Source of the DNA: Delphinapterus leucas
Taxonomy: Eukaryota; Chordata; Mammalia; Artiodactyla; Monodontidae
Assembly: GCF_002288925.2 (NCBI RefSeq)
Contig: NW_022098001.1
Span: 8,901,996-8,965,995 of the forward strand
DNA: 64,000 nt
Direction of reading: 5' to 3'
Part shown: in pieces, positions 44,555 to 56,810 of the stretch
Position numbering within the stretch: position 1 is the stretch's first letter
How the letters are laid out: the number at the start of each line of letters is the position of its first letter
Notes under the pieces: generated by a model
Told to the model about the DNA's origin: nothing
Databases searched by the model: none
The model's input: the letters and a program-made list of their open reading frames with translations, nothing else
Made by a program: the position numbers and the translations under genes

Positions 44555-45894
44555 ACCAGGTTCTAACAAAACTAAGGCCTAGCTGAAAGTGTCAGGCCAG
44601 TTTTCAGATGTCAGGGGCTGCTTTTTTCTTTCTCGACTTCAAAGACTGAGAGCCAGTGTTTTTGTTTGTGGCTTCCTTTTTCAAAGTTGCCTCATAGTCC
44701 AATATGGTTGCTAGAGCTCCAGCTATCACATTAGTGTTCTGGGGCAGAAACAGGGGAGGGGAGGGTGGAGAGACATTTCCCATCTCCCTTAAAGAGGTTT
44801 TTAGGAAGCCCCACCCAACCCCTTGCATTTATACCTCATTGGCTGTCCCTAGTTTCAAGAGAATTGGGAAATATAGTATTTAGCTGGGTGTGTGGCTGCC
44901 TCTCCCCAGTCAGGAACTTTCAGTAAGGTAGAAGGGGAGATTGGGTATAGAGTTGGCACTGGCAGTCTCTCTCTCAGAAAGGGAAGCCTGGGCTCTGGAA
45001 TGGGGAAATTCTAGGGCCTGGAGGGTGACGAGATTTTATCTTCTCCTCCTTATCAATATTTAACATTCCTGCTACTGGTTGGCCAGAATCTTTACATTAA
45101 AGAAGAATAAGCCTGTCTCCAGGGTCAGCAAGAAATTCTTGCAAAGTAGAATTTGCTTCTCAGGTTTTCCATACCACTCGCCGGAAGAGCGGGAGGGGTG
45201 TAAATATACAAGTTGCAACTCCCCCCGCCGCCACAGGTGGGAGAGCTGTTGGAACCGGAAAGGAGATCTTGGAGAAGAGTTGTTCTGCTCTAGCCCATCC
45301 TTAGGGAGGATGAGCAGTGGGAAGAAGACAGCTGGAAGTAAGGTATCGGAGCTGAGGAGAAGGAAGCATGCCTTCTTTTTTATTTCATAAACCAGCACAA
45401 GAGTGGGCATCCCGAAGGTCAGCCGTCTACATACACAGTGGTGTCCTAGTAATGCCCACTCACAGTGATGCACCCCACCTCCACCACACGTGTAACCACC
45501 AGCTCAGGTAGAACTCCACTCCCTTCAGAGTGTCCCCAGTCATTTCCCGGAAGCCCGGAAACGGACTCCTCACCCGTGTCCCTTTGTAGTGCCAGTTGCC
45601 AGGTTTATTGCCTCATTTAACAGAAGTTTACTGAATGCCTTCGAATCACCGTGCTAATGATGTCATATGAATGATTCAGGTGTCAGCGAGAGAGACACAT
45701 CACAGACGGTAGAGGGCTGACAGCTTACTGAGGGAGACACAGAATAATCTAAAAAATATACCCTCGTAAATTATGGAAACGCTGTGATTAAAATAATCTG
45801 ACAGTGACCAACAGGAGATGGGGTGTTCCTTAAAAATACCCCAAGCATCCGTGTGTGTTCCCGCTTTGGGGCACAACTTCTTTCTGCAGGAAGG
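44555..45894. other. Non-coding sequence, nothing recognised
   Basis: A 133-codon minus frame (45072-45473) and its plus-strand counterpart show no domain. No exon was called. Confidence 0.4.
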
Positions 45895-46165
45895 AGTTTC
45901 CGCCTACACATGCCCGTGACTCAGTCCTCACTTCCTTCAGGTCTTTGTCCAAATGTCACCTTCTCGATGCCGCCTTCCCTGGCACGCACCCCCAGCCCCT
46001 GACTCCCTAGTTCCTGTCTCTGCTCTATATCCCCGCTCTAAAACTTCCTTCTAAGAGATGAGGGTTTTTGTCTATTTTGTCACTGCCCCCAAGGTCTAAA
46101 AACAGTACGTGATGGGCCTTCAGTGAATGTGTCTTGGATGAATGAATGAGAGAGTGAATGAATGC
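45895..46165 (+). mobile_element. L2 3' end
   Basis: 'cttcaggtctttgtccaaat', 'gtcaccttctcgatgccg', 'ccttccctggcacgc' and 'tcttggatgaatgaatg' follow the L2 3' end in forward order. Confidence 0.75.
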
Positions 46166-46740
46166 GTAGCACAGGAAGGGGCCGCCAGGGAGGATCCCTG
46201 GGACCACAATGGGGAGTTTGTCTTTTCCTCCTTGGGAAGCTGATGAAGCAAGGGCAAAAGTGATTTGGTTTGTGTTTTATCACTGCTCCTCTAGCTCTTT
46301 TGGGCAGAATGGCTTGGAAAAAGCCAAGGTGGAAATGGGGGCGTGGGTCAAGGTGGGCAGCCATGGCAGTGGCTGAGGCAAAGAAAACGGCCCTTGGATA
46401 AGACCGCTGGACATGGCGCTGGAGGAAACCGGGTAGATCAAGGGACCGTTTGGAGGTGGGTGGGACAAGATTGTACTGAATGCGACGGGTATGGGAGAGG
46501 AGTGGAACCTGACCCCTAGAATTATGGCTCCGGCTGCTTGAGACACGCAGATGGGAGGGAGAACAGGTGGGGGCAAGTCAGGAGTCTCCCTTGGGAGGTG
46601 TTTTCCCTCTCCTGCTCTGCAACCCCCCACCCGTCAACATCTGCAACCTGCGAAGGGGCGTGGCTAGAGCCTCAGCGCAGCCGCCAGGATGGTGCCCATG
46701 GCGGAGGGGGGCGGGTCCTACAGCCGTTCAGGTGTGCGTG
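46166..46740. other. GC-rich non-coding sequence, nothing recognised
   Basis: A GC-rich patch near 46640-46720 has a few CpG steps. It is short, and no transcription unit was seen beside it. Confidence 0.4.
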
Positions 46741-46741
46741 A

Positions 46742-47165
46742 AAATGTTGCCTTGTCACATCCGTGAACCAAGAATGTTGCACTGTGGCCGTCAAGCCGGC
46801 AGCCAGCCGCCCCCAGCTGTGCACCCTGAGGGGATTCACGATGGAGAAAAGCAGGATACCGGCCCTAGATCGCTAAGGTGCAACATCAAAGGCACGATTT
46901 CAGTGAGCCCAGACTCTTGCAGCTTCGCATACATTAGGAAAGCGCTATATGCATTAACTTGAGATGTCTGGTTTTCTCTAATTAACAGTAATCTCTTGGT
47001 GTTCTGACTACCTAGTTTTTGTTGCAAAAACTCCTGTATACCCGGGCCCCTCCCTTACCCCTTGGGAGCATTCCCTCGGGGCTATCCAGAGAGGCTGTCT
47101 TCCAGGCTTAAGTCCTCAGTTGTGTCTGCCAAATAAAACATAATTCTCAACTTTTAGGTTGTGCT
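46742..47165 (+). mobile_element. Probable solo LTR of an endogenous retrovirus
   Basis: The right part has an LTR-like R/U5 arrangement: 'gcaaaaactcctgtataccc', 'gggcccctcccttacccc', 'gaggctgtcttccagg', then AATAAA at 47132 and 'ctcaacttttaggttgtgc'. The left boundary near 46742 is set by a 'tgttgc' start and is uncertain. No internal retroviral coding sequence lies beside it. Confidence 0.5.
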
Positions 47166-47864
47166 TTTGCTTTCAGGCTGGGCCTTGACCCCTGCTGAGG
47201 CAGCCATGCTAGGTTCTGCGCAGGTCGGGGCTCTGCCCATCCCCACCCCTGACCCTCACCCCTCTAAGGTCCAGGGCTTCACCCCAAACCCTGTCCCCCT
47301 CCCTCTTTCCTCTGCAGCGTCCCTGCTCCAACCCAACCTACCTGGCTCCACTGACGAGAAAGACCTGCTTTACACGCCAGTGTCCCGGGGACAGACGCCT
47401 GGCCCATCCGCTTGGGAGCTGTCCAGATAACTCTCAGCCCCCAAGACAACCGCCAGCCAACACTGAAGACGGTGCAGGAGTCAGAAGGAGCAGAGAGAAC
47501 TTGCCAGAGCATCAGGGCCTCCCCAGAGCCAGGAACCCACAGGTGACACACACTCCAAGGGCCCAGCCTCCTCCCAGGGCTCTGTGCCCCGTCCCAGGGG
47601 GACCAGAAGAGGCCTCTGACGAGCCCCCGTGCCGCAGAGCAGAGTCCAGTCTCAAGGTGTGCACGTTCTCACTTTCTCACTTTCCTTCCTGGCCCTGCCT
47701 TCTGTTCCCCAGAGACGCTCCCATCCCACCCCCACTCCACCTCCTGCTTGTCCTTTGTGTTCTCCTCTGGGCTCTTTGGCCTCTGTATCCTTATTCCAGG
47801 GTTTGGGGCTGTGTGTTTCATCTCCTGCTTCTTAATTCCTACAGGCTGGAGGGTGTGTGTTACA
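47166..47864. other. Non-coding sequence, nothing recognised
   Basis: GC-rich, with overlapping frames up to 152 codons (47501-47959) that lack domains and run into the next MIR. Confidence 0.4.
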
Positions 47865-48095
47865 CTACTACACAGTGGAGCTGGCAAGCACAGACTGCAG
47901 CTGACAGGCCTGCGTTCAAGTCCAACCTGCTGCAGTGTGGCCTTGGGCAAGGAAATTAACTTCCCTGTGCCTGTGCCTCCCTGAGAAGCGAGGACACTAA
48001 TGCCTACCTGAGAGGCTCCTGGGAGGGTGAAATGAAACCCCGTTTGCAAAGCACCCAGCCCGGTATCTGGTGTGCAGTAGGGACACAGCTATTAT
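47865..48095 (+). mobile_element. MIR SINE
   Basis: 'gcctgcgttcaagtccaacc', 'gtgtggccttgggcaagg', 'ctgtgcctgtgcctcc' and 'agcacccagcccggtatctgg' are in forward MIR order. Confidence 0.85.
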
Positions 48096-48562
48096 TCTAG
48101 GGTGGCAGTGCTCGACAGCACACCAGGCATTCAGCAGGTGCACAGTGAGTGCTCTGTGGCCGGATGGGCTGAATCTGGGTCTTTGGTTGCCTCACGGGGG
48201 TTAGGCACTAGAGCATTTGTTTCCATTTTCCTCTGGACCTGTCTCATATCTGCAGGTGTGGAGAAGTACAGGCTGACCTCTCATTTCCTCAGAGGCTGAG
48301 CCGGCAAAGACACAGCAGGTCAAGTTCACGGATAAGTGTAAAAACCGACACTGGCCCCTCTCAAGGGGTGGAGAGAATCTTTCTCACAAAAGTTTTCACT
48401 ATTCCTCCCACGCTTTTTCTCCCTAAAAGCATCCCTAAATCAAGAGCAGGCTTTGAGGCAAACTTCTGCCTCAAAGACAGATTTTAGAGACATTCTTTGA
48501 AGATCTTTCTGGTCCCATGTGACCTGTTGCAGTGACTGAGGCCCTAATAAAGAGCAATGGGC

Positions 48563-48767
48563 GGGCTTCCCTGGTGGCGCAGTGGTTGAGAGTCCGCCTG
48601 CCGATGCAGGGGACGCGGGTTCGTGCCCCGGTCCGGGAGGATCCCACATGCCGCGGAGCGGCTGGGCCCGTGAGCCATGGCCGCTGAGCCTGCGCGTCCG
48701 GAGCCTGTGCTCCGCAATGGGAGAGGCCACAACAGTGAGAGGCCCGTGTACCGCAAAAAAAAAAAAA
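48563..48767 (+). mobile_element. CHR-type SINE, compact form, well preserved
   Basis: This is one of the cleanest copies. An RNA polymerase III A box 'tggcgcagtgg' lies at 48575-48585, with a B-box-like 'ggttcgtgcc' at 48618-48627. The body is CpG-rich and the tail is fourteen A. A perfect 12-bp duplication 'agagcaatgggc' lies at 48551-48562 and 48768-48779. High CpG retention suggests recent insertion. Confidence 0.95.
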
Positions 48768-48879
48768 AGAGCAATGGGCATCTCCATAGCAGGTGGGTCA
48801 TCATGACACCTCCCTGATCGACCCTGACCTGGGCACCAGGTCCCGGACCAGCCCCAGGCATATTTTATATCCATATGCC

Positions 48880-49130
48880 TCCTGTCATCCCCATGATAAC
48901 CCCATTCTACAGGTGAGGAAACTGAGGCTTGGCAAGGTCACACAGCTGGTCAGTAGCTGAACCAAGTAGTGCAGTCTGTTTGACCTGTCCCAGCCCACAC
49001 TCCTGCCATGGGGCCACTCCCTTTTGTAATGGGGTGAGCACTGGCCTAGAGTCTGAGGATCCAGCTCTGAGCCAGTGACACACGCTCTCCCTGGAACCTC
49101 AGCTTCATTACTTTCTAAACGGGGGGAGGA
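48880..49130. mobile_element. Two MIR-like fragments
   Basis: At 48885-48985, 'ctacaggtgaggaaactgag' and 'aaggtcacacagctggtc' give a minus MIR. At 49020-49130, 'gcactggcctagagtctgag' and 'ggaacctcagcttcattac' give a plus MIR. Confidence 0.65.
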
Positions 49131-50010
49131 AAGGCCACCCTCCCACTGCCCAGGTGAGGGTTCTGGGTGGGGGCAGGAAGAGAGTAGAGTGAAAATAAAT
49201 TCCCTTTTAATTTATAGCTAACCAGATTTTCTCTTGCAGCAATTTATATCTGTTTCCCCTAATTCAGGCAACTGTGAGTATGAGAAAAGCATTCAGCCGT
49301 TTGAAGAGTGCTATTTAACTCATTACAAAGAACAATTCTTTTGATTCTCTGAAAACTTTCTGGAAGTCACATGTCATTTTCACTTTCACCTATTAAAACT
49401 GAAGCTTACATTCAGCGTTTTAAAAAGCGTCCCGGTGCAGAGGCAGCCAGCAGCTGGCGGCACAGGCTGGGTCTCGGGCCGAGTCAGAGGTCATCCCTCC
49501 CAGGGAGCACAGACCATCTCAGCAAGTTGCCGTCTTAGGCTCAGACCTGAACTTATTTTGAGAGAAAGAAAGACCTGAAAAAGGTCACAATGAACCAACA
49601 GAAGATCTTCAACCTCTGTCATTACCTTGACTCACTGTGGGCTTGGGAGTGGGCTGCACACATTCCAGGAGCCCAGCAGGAAAAAGCTGGGCCGTGAGGA
49701 AACGGAGTTCCTGGGCTGGAGTGGAGCCCAAAGCCCGTATGAGATCCCTTCACACATCTGCTTCCCTCATAAGGAATCCCTAACTCCCAGGCTCTGCCAG
49801 GTAGAAACCAAGCTAGCACTGGGCCAGGAGCCAGAGCAAGGGCTTACCTGGTAGGAACATCTGCTAAGCTCTGAACAAAATGCAAAAGCTGCTATTTTAA
49901 TGATCATAAATTCCTACAGCAGGTTCCCCCAGTACCCTGGCTACCATGTTAATGGAATCATTTTTCAATTTACTGGGTACAGAGGAGACCCAGTGCACAG
50001 GGCCGAGCAG

Positions 50011-50012
<2 letters not shown>
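49131..50012. other. Non-coding sequence, nothing recognised
   Basis: No exon, gene or clear repeat was recognised. Confidence 0.4.
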
Positions 50013-50058
<46 letters not shown>

Positions 50059-50066
50059 TGTGTTTG
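50013..50066 (+). repeat. (GT)n microsatellite
   Basis: More than 20 GT units, with one CT interruption near the right end and imperfect copies to about 50070. Likely variable. Confidence 0.93.
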
Positions 50067-50504
50067 TGTACACGCCTGCATTTTTCAGGAGTAAGGATAT
50101 TTGCATAACAGATACCGTTGCAGATACCAGATAAACAGGAAGCTTCAGAACCGATGCTGTTTCCTTTCGCTGTGAATCAGCAGCCTCTTTCTTCGCATAC
50201 AGAAATGGAGAAAATCACAGGGTACGGCTCTGGAGTGCGCAGTACAGGAGAAAGAGCACGAAGGTTTCCAGTCGCCTCTTCTGGTGGAGGGCTTCCCTGG
50301 ACACCCAGCCCTGCGCATGCTCCTCAGGCCGGCACTCTCCACCAGCCTGGCTTCCTGCAGCGCTTCAGGAGGTGCTTGGGTGCCAGCCCTAAACACATTA
50401 ACCAAACGGTGTCCAGCCGCACAACATTCGTTTCACCAGTGCTTGGAAGAAGCCCAGCCAGGAGGGTGAGGGAGCCCCTACCTCCTGGTTCCTGGCCCCA
50501 GGTT

Positions 50505-50710
50505 TGTGTCACAGAGAGGCCATGCGGAGTAAGGAGCACGCCCTGGACTTGGCACCAGAATCCCTGGGTTCAGACCCCTGCTCCAGCCAGAGAGACCTTG
50601 GGCCACCCGCTTTCCCCTCTGAGGCTGGGTTTCCCTATCAGTTCCGTGGGGCTGATAATGGCCCCCTGCAGGTTGGGGGCTGTAATACATGTGAAAAGCA
50701 GGGAATATAA
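50505..50710 (+). mobile_element. MIR SINE
   Basis: 'ggacttggcaccagaatccc', 'tgggttcagacccctgctcc', 'gagaccttgggccacccgc' and 'ctctgaggctgggtttcc' are in forward MIR order. Confidence 0.85.
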
Positions 50711-50724
50711 AGCAGCAAATAAAA

Positions 50725-50861
50725 AGGACACGCTTTGAAGTCAGATGTCTGAGTTCAAAACCCAGCTCCATTGTGTTCTGGCTGTGAGACTTGGGGCAAA
50801 GTACTGAACTTTTCCAAGTCCATTTGCTCATCTATGAAATGGAGATAATAAGAATAGTCTA
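50725..50861 (+). mobile_element. MIR SINE fragment
   Basis: 'tttgaagtcagatgtctgag', 'ttcaaaacccagctcc', 'ctcatctatgaaatggag' form a second forward MIR next to the previous one. It stops at the start of an L1 fragment. Confidence 0.8.
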
Positions 50862-51372
50862 ACGGAACCCTCGTACACTGTTGGTAGGAATGTAAATTGG
50901 TGCAGCCACTATGGAAAACAGTATGGAAGTTCCTGAACAAACTAAATATAGAACTAGCATATGATCCAGCAATCCCACTCCTGGATACGTATCTGGAAAA
51001 AACAAAAATACTAATTCGAAACATTACACGCACCCCAATGTTCATAGCAGCACTGTTTACGATAACCAAGACATGGAAGCAACCCAAGTGCGCATCAACA
51101 AATGATTGGATTCAGAAGCTGTGGTATATATATACACAATGGAATAATACTCAGCCAAAAAAAAAAGAAGAAATACTGCCATTTGCAGCAACATGGATAT
51201 ACCTAGAGAATATTATGCTTAGTGAAATGTCAGAGAAGACAAATACTGCATGATATCACTTACATGTAGAATCTAAAAAAAGATACAAACGAATGTATAT
51301 GCAAAGCAGAACAGACTCACAGATATAGAAAACAAACTTGCGGTTACCAAAGGGGAGGCAGTCAGATCTAGT
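50862..51372 (+). mobile_element. L1 fragment covering the end of ORF2
   Basis: The piece encodes the C-terminal part of L1 ORF2 with an open frame of 118 codons (50897-51253). It includes [39 protein letters not shown] and NTQPKKKEEI. It is truncated at both ends and lies between MIR pieces. It is more diverged than the L1 at 2917-8849. Confidence 0.85.
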
Positions 51373-51374
51373 GT

Positions 51375-51515
51375 GTCCTTTAACGTCTCTCAGCCTCACT
51401 TTCCTGATCTGTAAAATGGGCACAGTAGTAGTAAGTCACCCATGCTGAGTTGTTTTAGGGTTAAATGAGATAATACATGCAAAATACTTAACTTAGCGCT
51501 CTGCACATAATAAGC
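51375..51515 (+). mobile_element. MIR SINE fragment
   Basis: 'ctcagcctcactttcctgat', 'ctgtaaaatgggcacag' and 'ggttaaatgagataatacat' are the 3' half of MIR. The consensus span overlaps that of the MIR before the L1, so it is probably a separate copy. Confidence 0.75.
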
Positions 51516-51904
51516 ATGTAGAGGAATGTGTCGGAGAAATCCCAGCTTCAAGACCCTAGAGGAAGATGATTCAAAGACTTGACTTTTTTCCCAAGAGGAC
51601 AAGCCTTGGGCCTGGCAACCCTCTTGCCTCATTTCACTTGGTTCCCTCCTTCCCAGAAGTATCTCTCTTCCTCCTTAGGCCTGGTGGTCTTTTCTTGTTG
51701 AAGAGTTGGTACTTTTGAAGCCCTGCTCCCACCACCCCTGTGGGATTTCTGCACAGGACTGTGAGCTACGCCTCACTGACCCCACTCTGCTGCTCCGTGC
51801 ATGTGTGTGTGGGTGCATGGGTGCAGGGGTTTGGGAGGCTTGTCTCTGCAAGGAACACAGCACGCTGATCCAGGTATTTACTCTGGGGCTTGGAAGCAGT
51901 GGAC

Positions 51905-52110
51905 ACAAGGGCGAAGCACCAAGGTCTGTACTCAGATAGCCTGACTTTGCAGCAGAGCTCTGCACGGACAAGCTGTCTGATCTCAGACAAGTCTGCTACC
52001 CTCTGTCAACCTCAATTTCCTAATCTGTAAAATGGGGACCAGTGCTAGTACCCAGGGCTGCTTGTGAAAACATTTAATAACCAGCTTTGGCACTAACCTA
52101 CTAAATGAAT
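51905..52110 (+). mobile_element. MIR SINE
   Basis: 'gtctgatctcagacaagtct', 'caacctcaatttcctaatc' and 'tgtaaaatggggacc' are in forward MIR order. Confidence 0.7.
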
Positions 52111-53555
52111 GCCAGTCAGTACAGGCACACCTGCTAAATATTAACTCTGCTAATCTCGACTGCAGAGGTTGCTATGGCTCCTGGCACGTTATAAACACCC
52201 TAAACTTTAGCCATGACTTTTATGTTTAGCTCATGTCACACAGTTCCCAGAACAGTCCCCAGGGGAGGGACATTCAGAGAAGTGGTGCCTCTAAACAGAC
52301 CTGGTCTTTGTCCTCTCCCAGGCTTAACTAAGAACCCCTTGCTTCTCTTTGCTCACCAGAGAGTCACAAAAGTGCTGGGGATGGGAAAGGACCTTGGTAT
52401 TATCTGCACAATGCAAATCAGTGTACCCCTGTGTTCCCCTTGGGTGGGAGCTGGTTTCCCCATGATAGTTCTTTGCAAATCTTCATCACGGCCACAGAAG
52501 TGCAAAATACATGGTGGACCAGTCACAGAGTTTGTTCACAGTACAAGCCAAGCCAGTGCGTGGCTCGCAGATCACACACTGGGGCCCCCTGCATTGCCCG
52601 GATGGAAAAATCCAGAGATGTTTATTGTGCATGTACCACTGGACAGCTTCTGTGTCTGAGGCCAGAGTCTCTTTCCCTCCTGTTATCACTCTTGGACCAG
52701 GTTTTTGAAAAGGGCCCCAGGGCATGCAGGCAGCCCTCCACAGCAGCAGGAATTTATTCTCGGGCACCCCCCATTCTGCTTCCTGCACCCCAACAGTCCA
52801 TAGCCAGAAATATCAAGGACACCGGGCCCAGCTGCCCAGAGGCTAGAGGTCACTTCTGCCCCCAGCAAGAGTCTGCAGGAGGCCACGTCTGCTAAGGGCC
52901 AGGACAGCCGGTCACCCTGTAGGCCCTGCCTGGGCTTTGACGGCCTGCTGGGCCCCCGTCATGAAGACTAAAAGCAGCCATCTCTCTCCCGCAGACCCGG
53001 CAGTCCATCTGTGTTTGGGGCTGCGTATCTATGAAGTCCTGTTCTGTCACCTCATAAAAGATGCTCCCACTGGAGCGAGTGTGGAAGCGGGCCAGGGAGG
53101 GAGGTGACTGTACCTCAGGGCACTGGCTCTGGAAATGTAACCTGGCTGCCCATCAGAGCCAAATAATAGAATGCGAACCCAAATGGGATTTTCTAGTAGG
53201 TGTTTTAACAGAGGACATTTTTTCTTTTTAGAACTGCATCGTTCATGATTAGAGCTCAGCGGGAATTTACCCATGGGTTTTTCGAGCATCTGTATTTGTC
53301 CTTTGCTATGTCACAACTGTCAACAAAATAACATTGTAATCATAAAGCTGCCATTTCTTGTATGTAAACTCTGCTCCAACCTCTAGCAGGTATTTATAGT
53401 ATACATATTCTGTCCTTTGATGTATTCCTTGCCAAAACCCATGAGAAAGGAAATATAATAACAATACTAATTATTATAATAATTATGCTTTTGATTATAA
53501 TTATTATAATCAAGACTAAAATAAATTTTATTTTAATAAATAAAACATGCATTAA
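52111..53555. other. Non-coding sequence with an AT-rich island
   Basis: The first part is GC-balanced with no recognised exon; frames of 148 and 154 codons near 52213-52895 overlap and lack domains. From about 53455 to 53550 the sequence is almost pure A/T with ATAATTAT palindromes. Confidence 0.4.
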
Positions 53556-53720
53556 ACTTTTTTTAACATGCCAGGCTTTGTGCTTATTGTCCTATAACTA
53601 ACATCTCACTTGTTCCCTCCATGAGCCCCATTAAGTACTATTATTGCCCCATTTCACAGATGAGTAAGGAGACCTGGGACTCCAGCCCAGATCGGCTGCC
53701 CCCAGAGCCTGTGAGCTTCC
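53556..53720 (-). mobile_element. MIR SINE, minus orientation
   Basis: 'aacatgccaggctttgtgct', 'ttgccccatttcacagatg' and 'agtaaggagacctggg' fit a reversed MIR. Confidence 0.6.
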
Positions 53721-54094
53721 CCACTGCACCATCCAGCCTCCCTTGTCAGCCCTGCTTCTCTTCATTCGTCTCCTACCGGGGGAGGCAAGGGCCAGGGGGC
53801 TGAGGACCCCACGGCCAGTATGCAGGCCACTGAGTGGGCCAAGCTCCAGGAAGCAAACCCTCCTGGCTCTCCTGGCAGGTCAGAATTCCGGGGCTGGCTT
53901 CCCACTGCCTCCCTGCCAGTCAGTGCCGACTAGGGATAACTCCTCCTTAGCTCAAATGAAATAATCAGGATGACTGCTGTCAGCTGCACTGACAGCTCTG
54001 GATTAGCCACTCGAACTATTAGATTGACACCTTGGAAGCTGAAATTAGAGGACCGAGGACTAAACAACCTTAGCAGCAAATACAGAGCTCGGCC

Positions 54095-54905
54095 ATATCC
54101 TTCCGCCTTGCCCTAGTTTCCCCTATTATTAGCACCTTGCATTAGTGTGCCACATTTGTTATAAATGATGAAACAGTATTGATACATTATTTTTTTTTTT
54201 TGGCCATGCCACACAGCTTGTGGGATCTTAGTTCCCTGACCAGGAATCAAACCCAGGCCCTCGGCAGTGAAAGTGTGGTATCCTAACCACTGGACCGCCA
54301 GGGAATTCCCAATATTGATACATTACTATTAACTAAAGTCCAGAGTTTACATTAAGGTTCACTCTCGATGTAGTACATTCTATGGCGTGGACAAATGCAT
54401 AATGATATGTATCCACCACTACAGTACCGTACAGAATAATTGCACTGCCCCCAAAATCCCCTGTGTTCTACCTGTTTATCCCTCCCTCCCCTCCAGTCCC
54501 CCACCTCTCACCCCCTGCCCCAATCCCTGGCAACCACTGATCTTTTTATTGTCTCCATAATTTCACTTTTTCTAGAATGCCACATGTAATAGTTGGAATT
54601 ATACAACATGTAGCCTTTTTAGATTGGCTTCTTTCACTTAGTAATATGCATTTAAGGTTCCTCCATGTCATTTCATGGTTAGATAGCTCATTTCTTTTAT
54701 CACCGAATACTATTCCTTTGTCTAGAGGTACCACAGTTTATCCACCTACTGCAGGACATCTTGGCTGCTTCCAGGTTTGGGCAATTATAAATAAAGCTGT
54801 TATAAACATCAGTGTACAGGTTTTTATATGAAAGTTAAGTTTTCAAGGAGAACAATTGTTGGGTTGTATGGTAAGAGTACGTTTAGCTTTGTAAATAGTA
54901 TTTTT
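54095..54905 (-). mobile_element. Old L1 3' end, split by a SINE
   Basis: The reverse of an L1 3' UTR and ORF2 end is readable: 'gtttcccctattattagc' before the SINE. After it come 'ggcaaccactgatcttttta', 'aggttcctccatgtcatttc' and 'aataaagctgttataaacat'. A SINE occupies 54190-54312. Confidence 0.8.
54190..54312 (-). mobile_element. CHR-type SINE, short form
   Basis: The minus strand starts 'gggaattccctggcggtcca' and ends at a T-run (54188-54200). A perfect 13-bp duplication 'tattgatacatta' lies at 54177-54189 and 54313-54325, inside the older L1. Confidence 0.93.
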
Positions 54906-56404
54906 AACTTAATTTTACTTTGGATATTATGTGTTTTAATGGGAGTGCTTAAGTTGTTCTGGGGATTTGCAATTCTTTCAGTAGGAGCAGGAGATTTCTC
55001 ACGTACAAAGGTATAGCTCTCCATCCTCTCTCCTGTCCCCACCTCTCAGACTCTCTGTCCTTCCCCACTCTCCGGGGACACAGACAAATCTGCTCTCAGA
55101 CCCACCAAGCTGGGGTTCCATGCCAAGGCCTGGTTCGCACCTTCTCCAGGACAGGGAAGTAATTGTACGGCTTTTACAAGCAGTTAAAATTCAGGTTCTG
55201 CTGAGTGTACACAAAGATGCCATTTATGTCAAGCTAAATCGTTTAGAAAGTCAATAGGATTTACAGTAAAGTTTTGGCATAATTCTGGAATATAACTGAA
55301 CTCATTGTACACACATTATTAGGTTCTTGAATTTTAATATATTTCATTTCTTTCTCTTTCCTGAATGCTGTTTTCTTATTGAATTGTTCCTTCGTCTTCT
55401 TGATACACATACCTCTACTTTGGAAAATCACACTCGTTTTTTACTAGCTCAACGGGGCAGGAGGTAGGCCTTGTTTGTCTTCGTAATGCCTAAGTAAATA
55501 TTTATTGAATGAACATTTTGGAGAAAACTATCTTGTTTTTTCCTCCAGTTTGAAAATGTCTTTCCATGGGAGTCAGTCTTTACAGATATATGTACGCATG
55601 AGCATCATTGCAACGTCATTCACATACTGATTTAACATGTTTTTAAATGTCCTCTTTACTTCCCCGGCTCACAGTCTTAGAGGAGACAATCAAGGGCATG
55701 ATCAACGGCATGAGTTCAACCTCAAGGGCATGTCTCTCGGATTTCCAAGCCCCTGAGTCTCAGGCCTTTCTCACGAGGTTCTGCTGCTGTCAGGGTCCTT
55801 TACACACGGTCCCTTGGGGCCCCACTGGGGCCAGCTGCTCCTGACCCCATTGAGGGTCTCTGTGTTCTTGTTCTCCAGTGGTGCCCTTGGGGGACCAATT
55901 TATAGAGGAGCCCCTGGCACATTGAGCCATTGGTACTGCAGTCACCTGTAAGCTGACAGCTCTTCCTCGGGTTTTCATTCTTACCAAACTCCTCAAAGGA
56001 AGCCAGCTGCATTTAATTTGTTTGGCTGGTTTGTTTAACCTCTGAGTCCTTCCAATGAAGAAATGGACCCTAATTTCCAGAGAGCATTTTGAATGACTGT
56101 CAAAGCCTCTCCTCCTACTGCCCCAGGTGTGGCCCAAGAAGAGCCCTGCTCACTGAGACCCTCCTCCCCGCTCAGGAGAGGGACAGCCCACCATCCCCTG
56201 CTTTGCTCAGGGGTCCTGCTTCTGGTGTCCCGGGTCTTGATCCTCAGCCCCAGTGTCCCCTACGTCTTTTCCCCAGAAGCCCTAGGAGTGAGCTCTCATG
56301 AAAAGCAACGTTTCTGTGACCCTCCCTCCCATTGCAGAATTCCTGTGGTGGGCATGCTGATTGGCCCTGCTTTAGTTAGGGGAGGCTGAACCGCCCAACA
56401 ACTA
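54906..56404. other. Non-coding sequence, nothing recognised apart from an L2 tip
   Basis: A short L2 3' end ('taagtaaatatttattgaat') lies near 55490-55520. Frames near 55790-56389 have no domain. Confidence 0.4.
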
Positions 56405-56810
56405 GACCACCAAATGCATTGACTCAAATACGACAGAAGTGTATTTCTAGATCAAATAGCATCCCAGGGCTATATTCCAGGTCAACAGGTGGCTCTAAGC
56501 CACATGGCGATTCAGTGACCCAGGGTCCTTCCAGCTGCAGCTCCATCATCCCCAAGGGCCCTTGAGCCCGTGAAAGGGAAACAAGAACATAAAGGAATCA
56601 TGCTGCTGTCTCAAGAGCTCCGCACACTGCATTGCCTGGAAGTCAGTCTTATGGCCGCCCCACCTGCAGGAGGGGCTGGGAAATATTGCCTGGCTCTCAC
56701 CCAGCAAGAGGGAGAGAGAGATGGGTTTTGGTGGAAAGCCCACAGCCCAGCCACAGACACCGTTCCTCTTCCTCCATTCCAATCCACCCTCCCTTGCCTT
56801 CCTGCTCTCG
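56405..56810. mobile_element. Old unclassified interspersed repeat, copy 3
   Basis: 'catcccagggctatattcc', 'aagccacatggcgattcagt' and 'gtcttatggccgccccacct' share the layout of the copies at 26510-27030 and 63395-63790. Confidence 0.35.

Noticed and set aside
46640..46740. Possible CpG-island promoter
   Set aside because: The GC-rich patch is only about 100 bp, has few CpG steps and has no transcription unit beside it.
47501..47959. 152-codon frame on the plus strand
   Set aside because: It runs into a MIR and is proline/leucine/cysteine-rich from base composition rather than a protein family.
48563..48767. Possible tRNA gene because of A- and B-box motifs
   Set aside because: The motifs belong to a tRNA-derived SINE with a target-site duplication and A-tail. 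No cloverleaf with an anticodon arm is intact.
50118..50738. 206-codon frame on the plus strand
   Set aside because: Its second half is a MIR SINE (50505-50710), and the first half has no recognisable domain.
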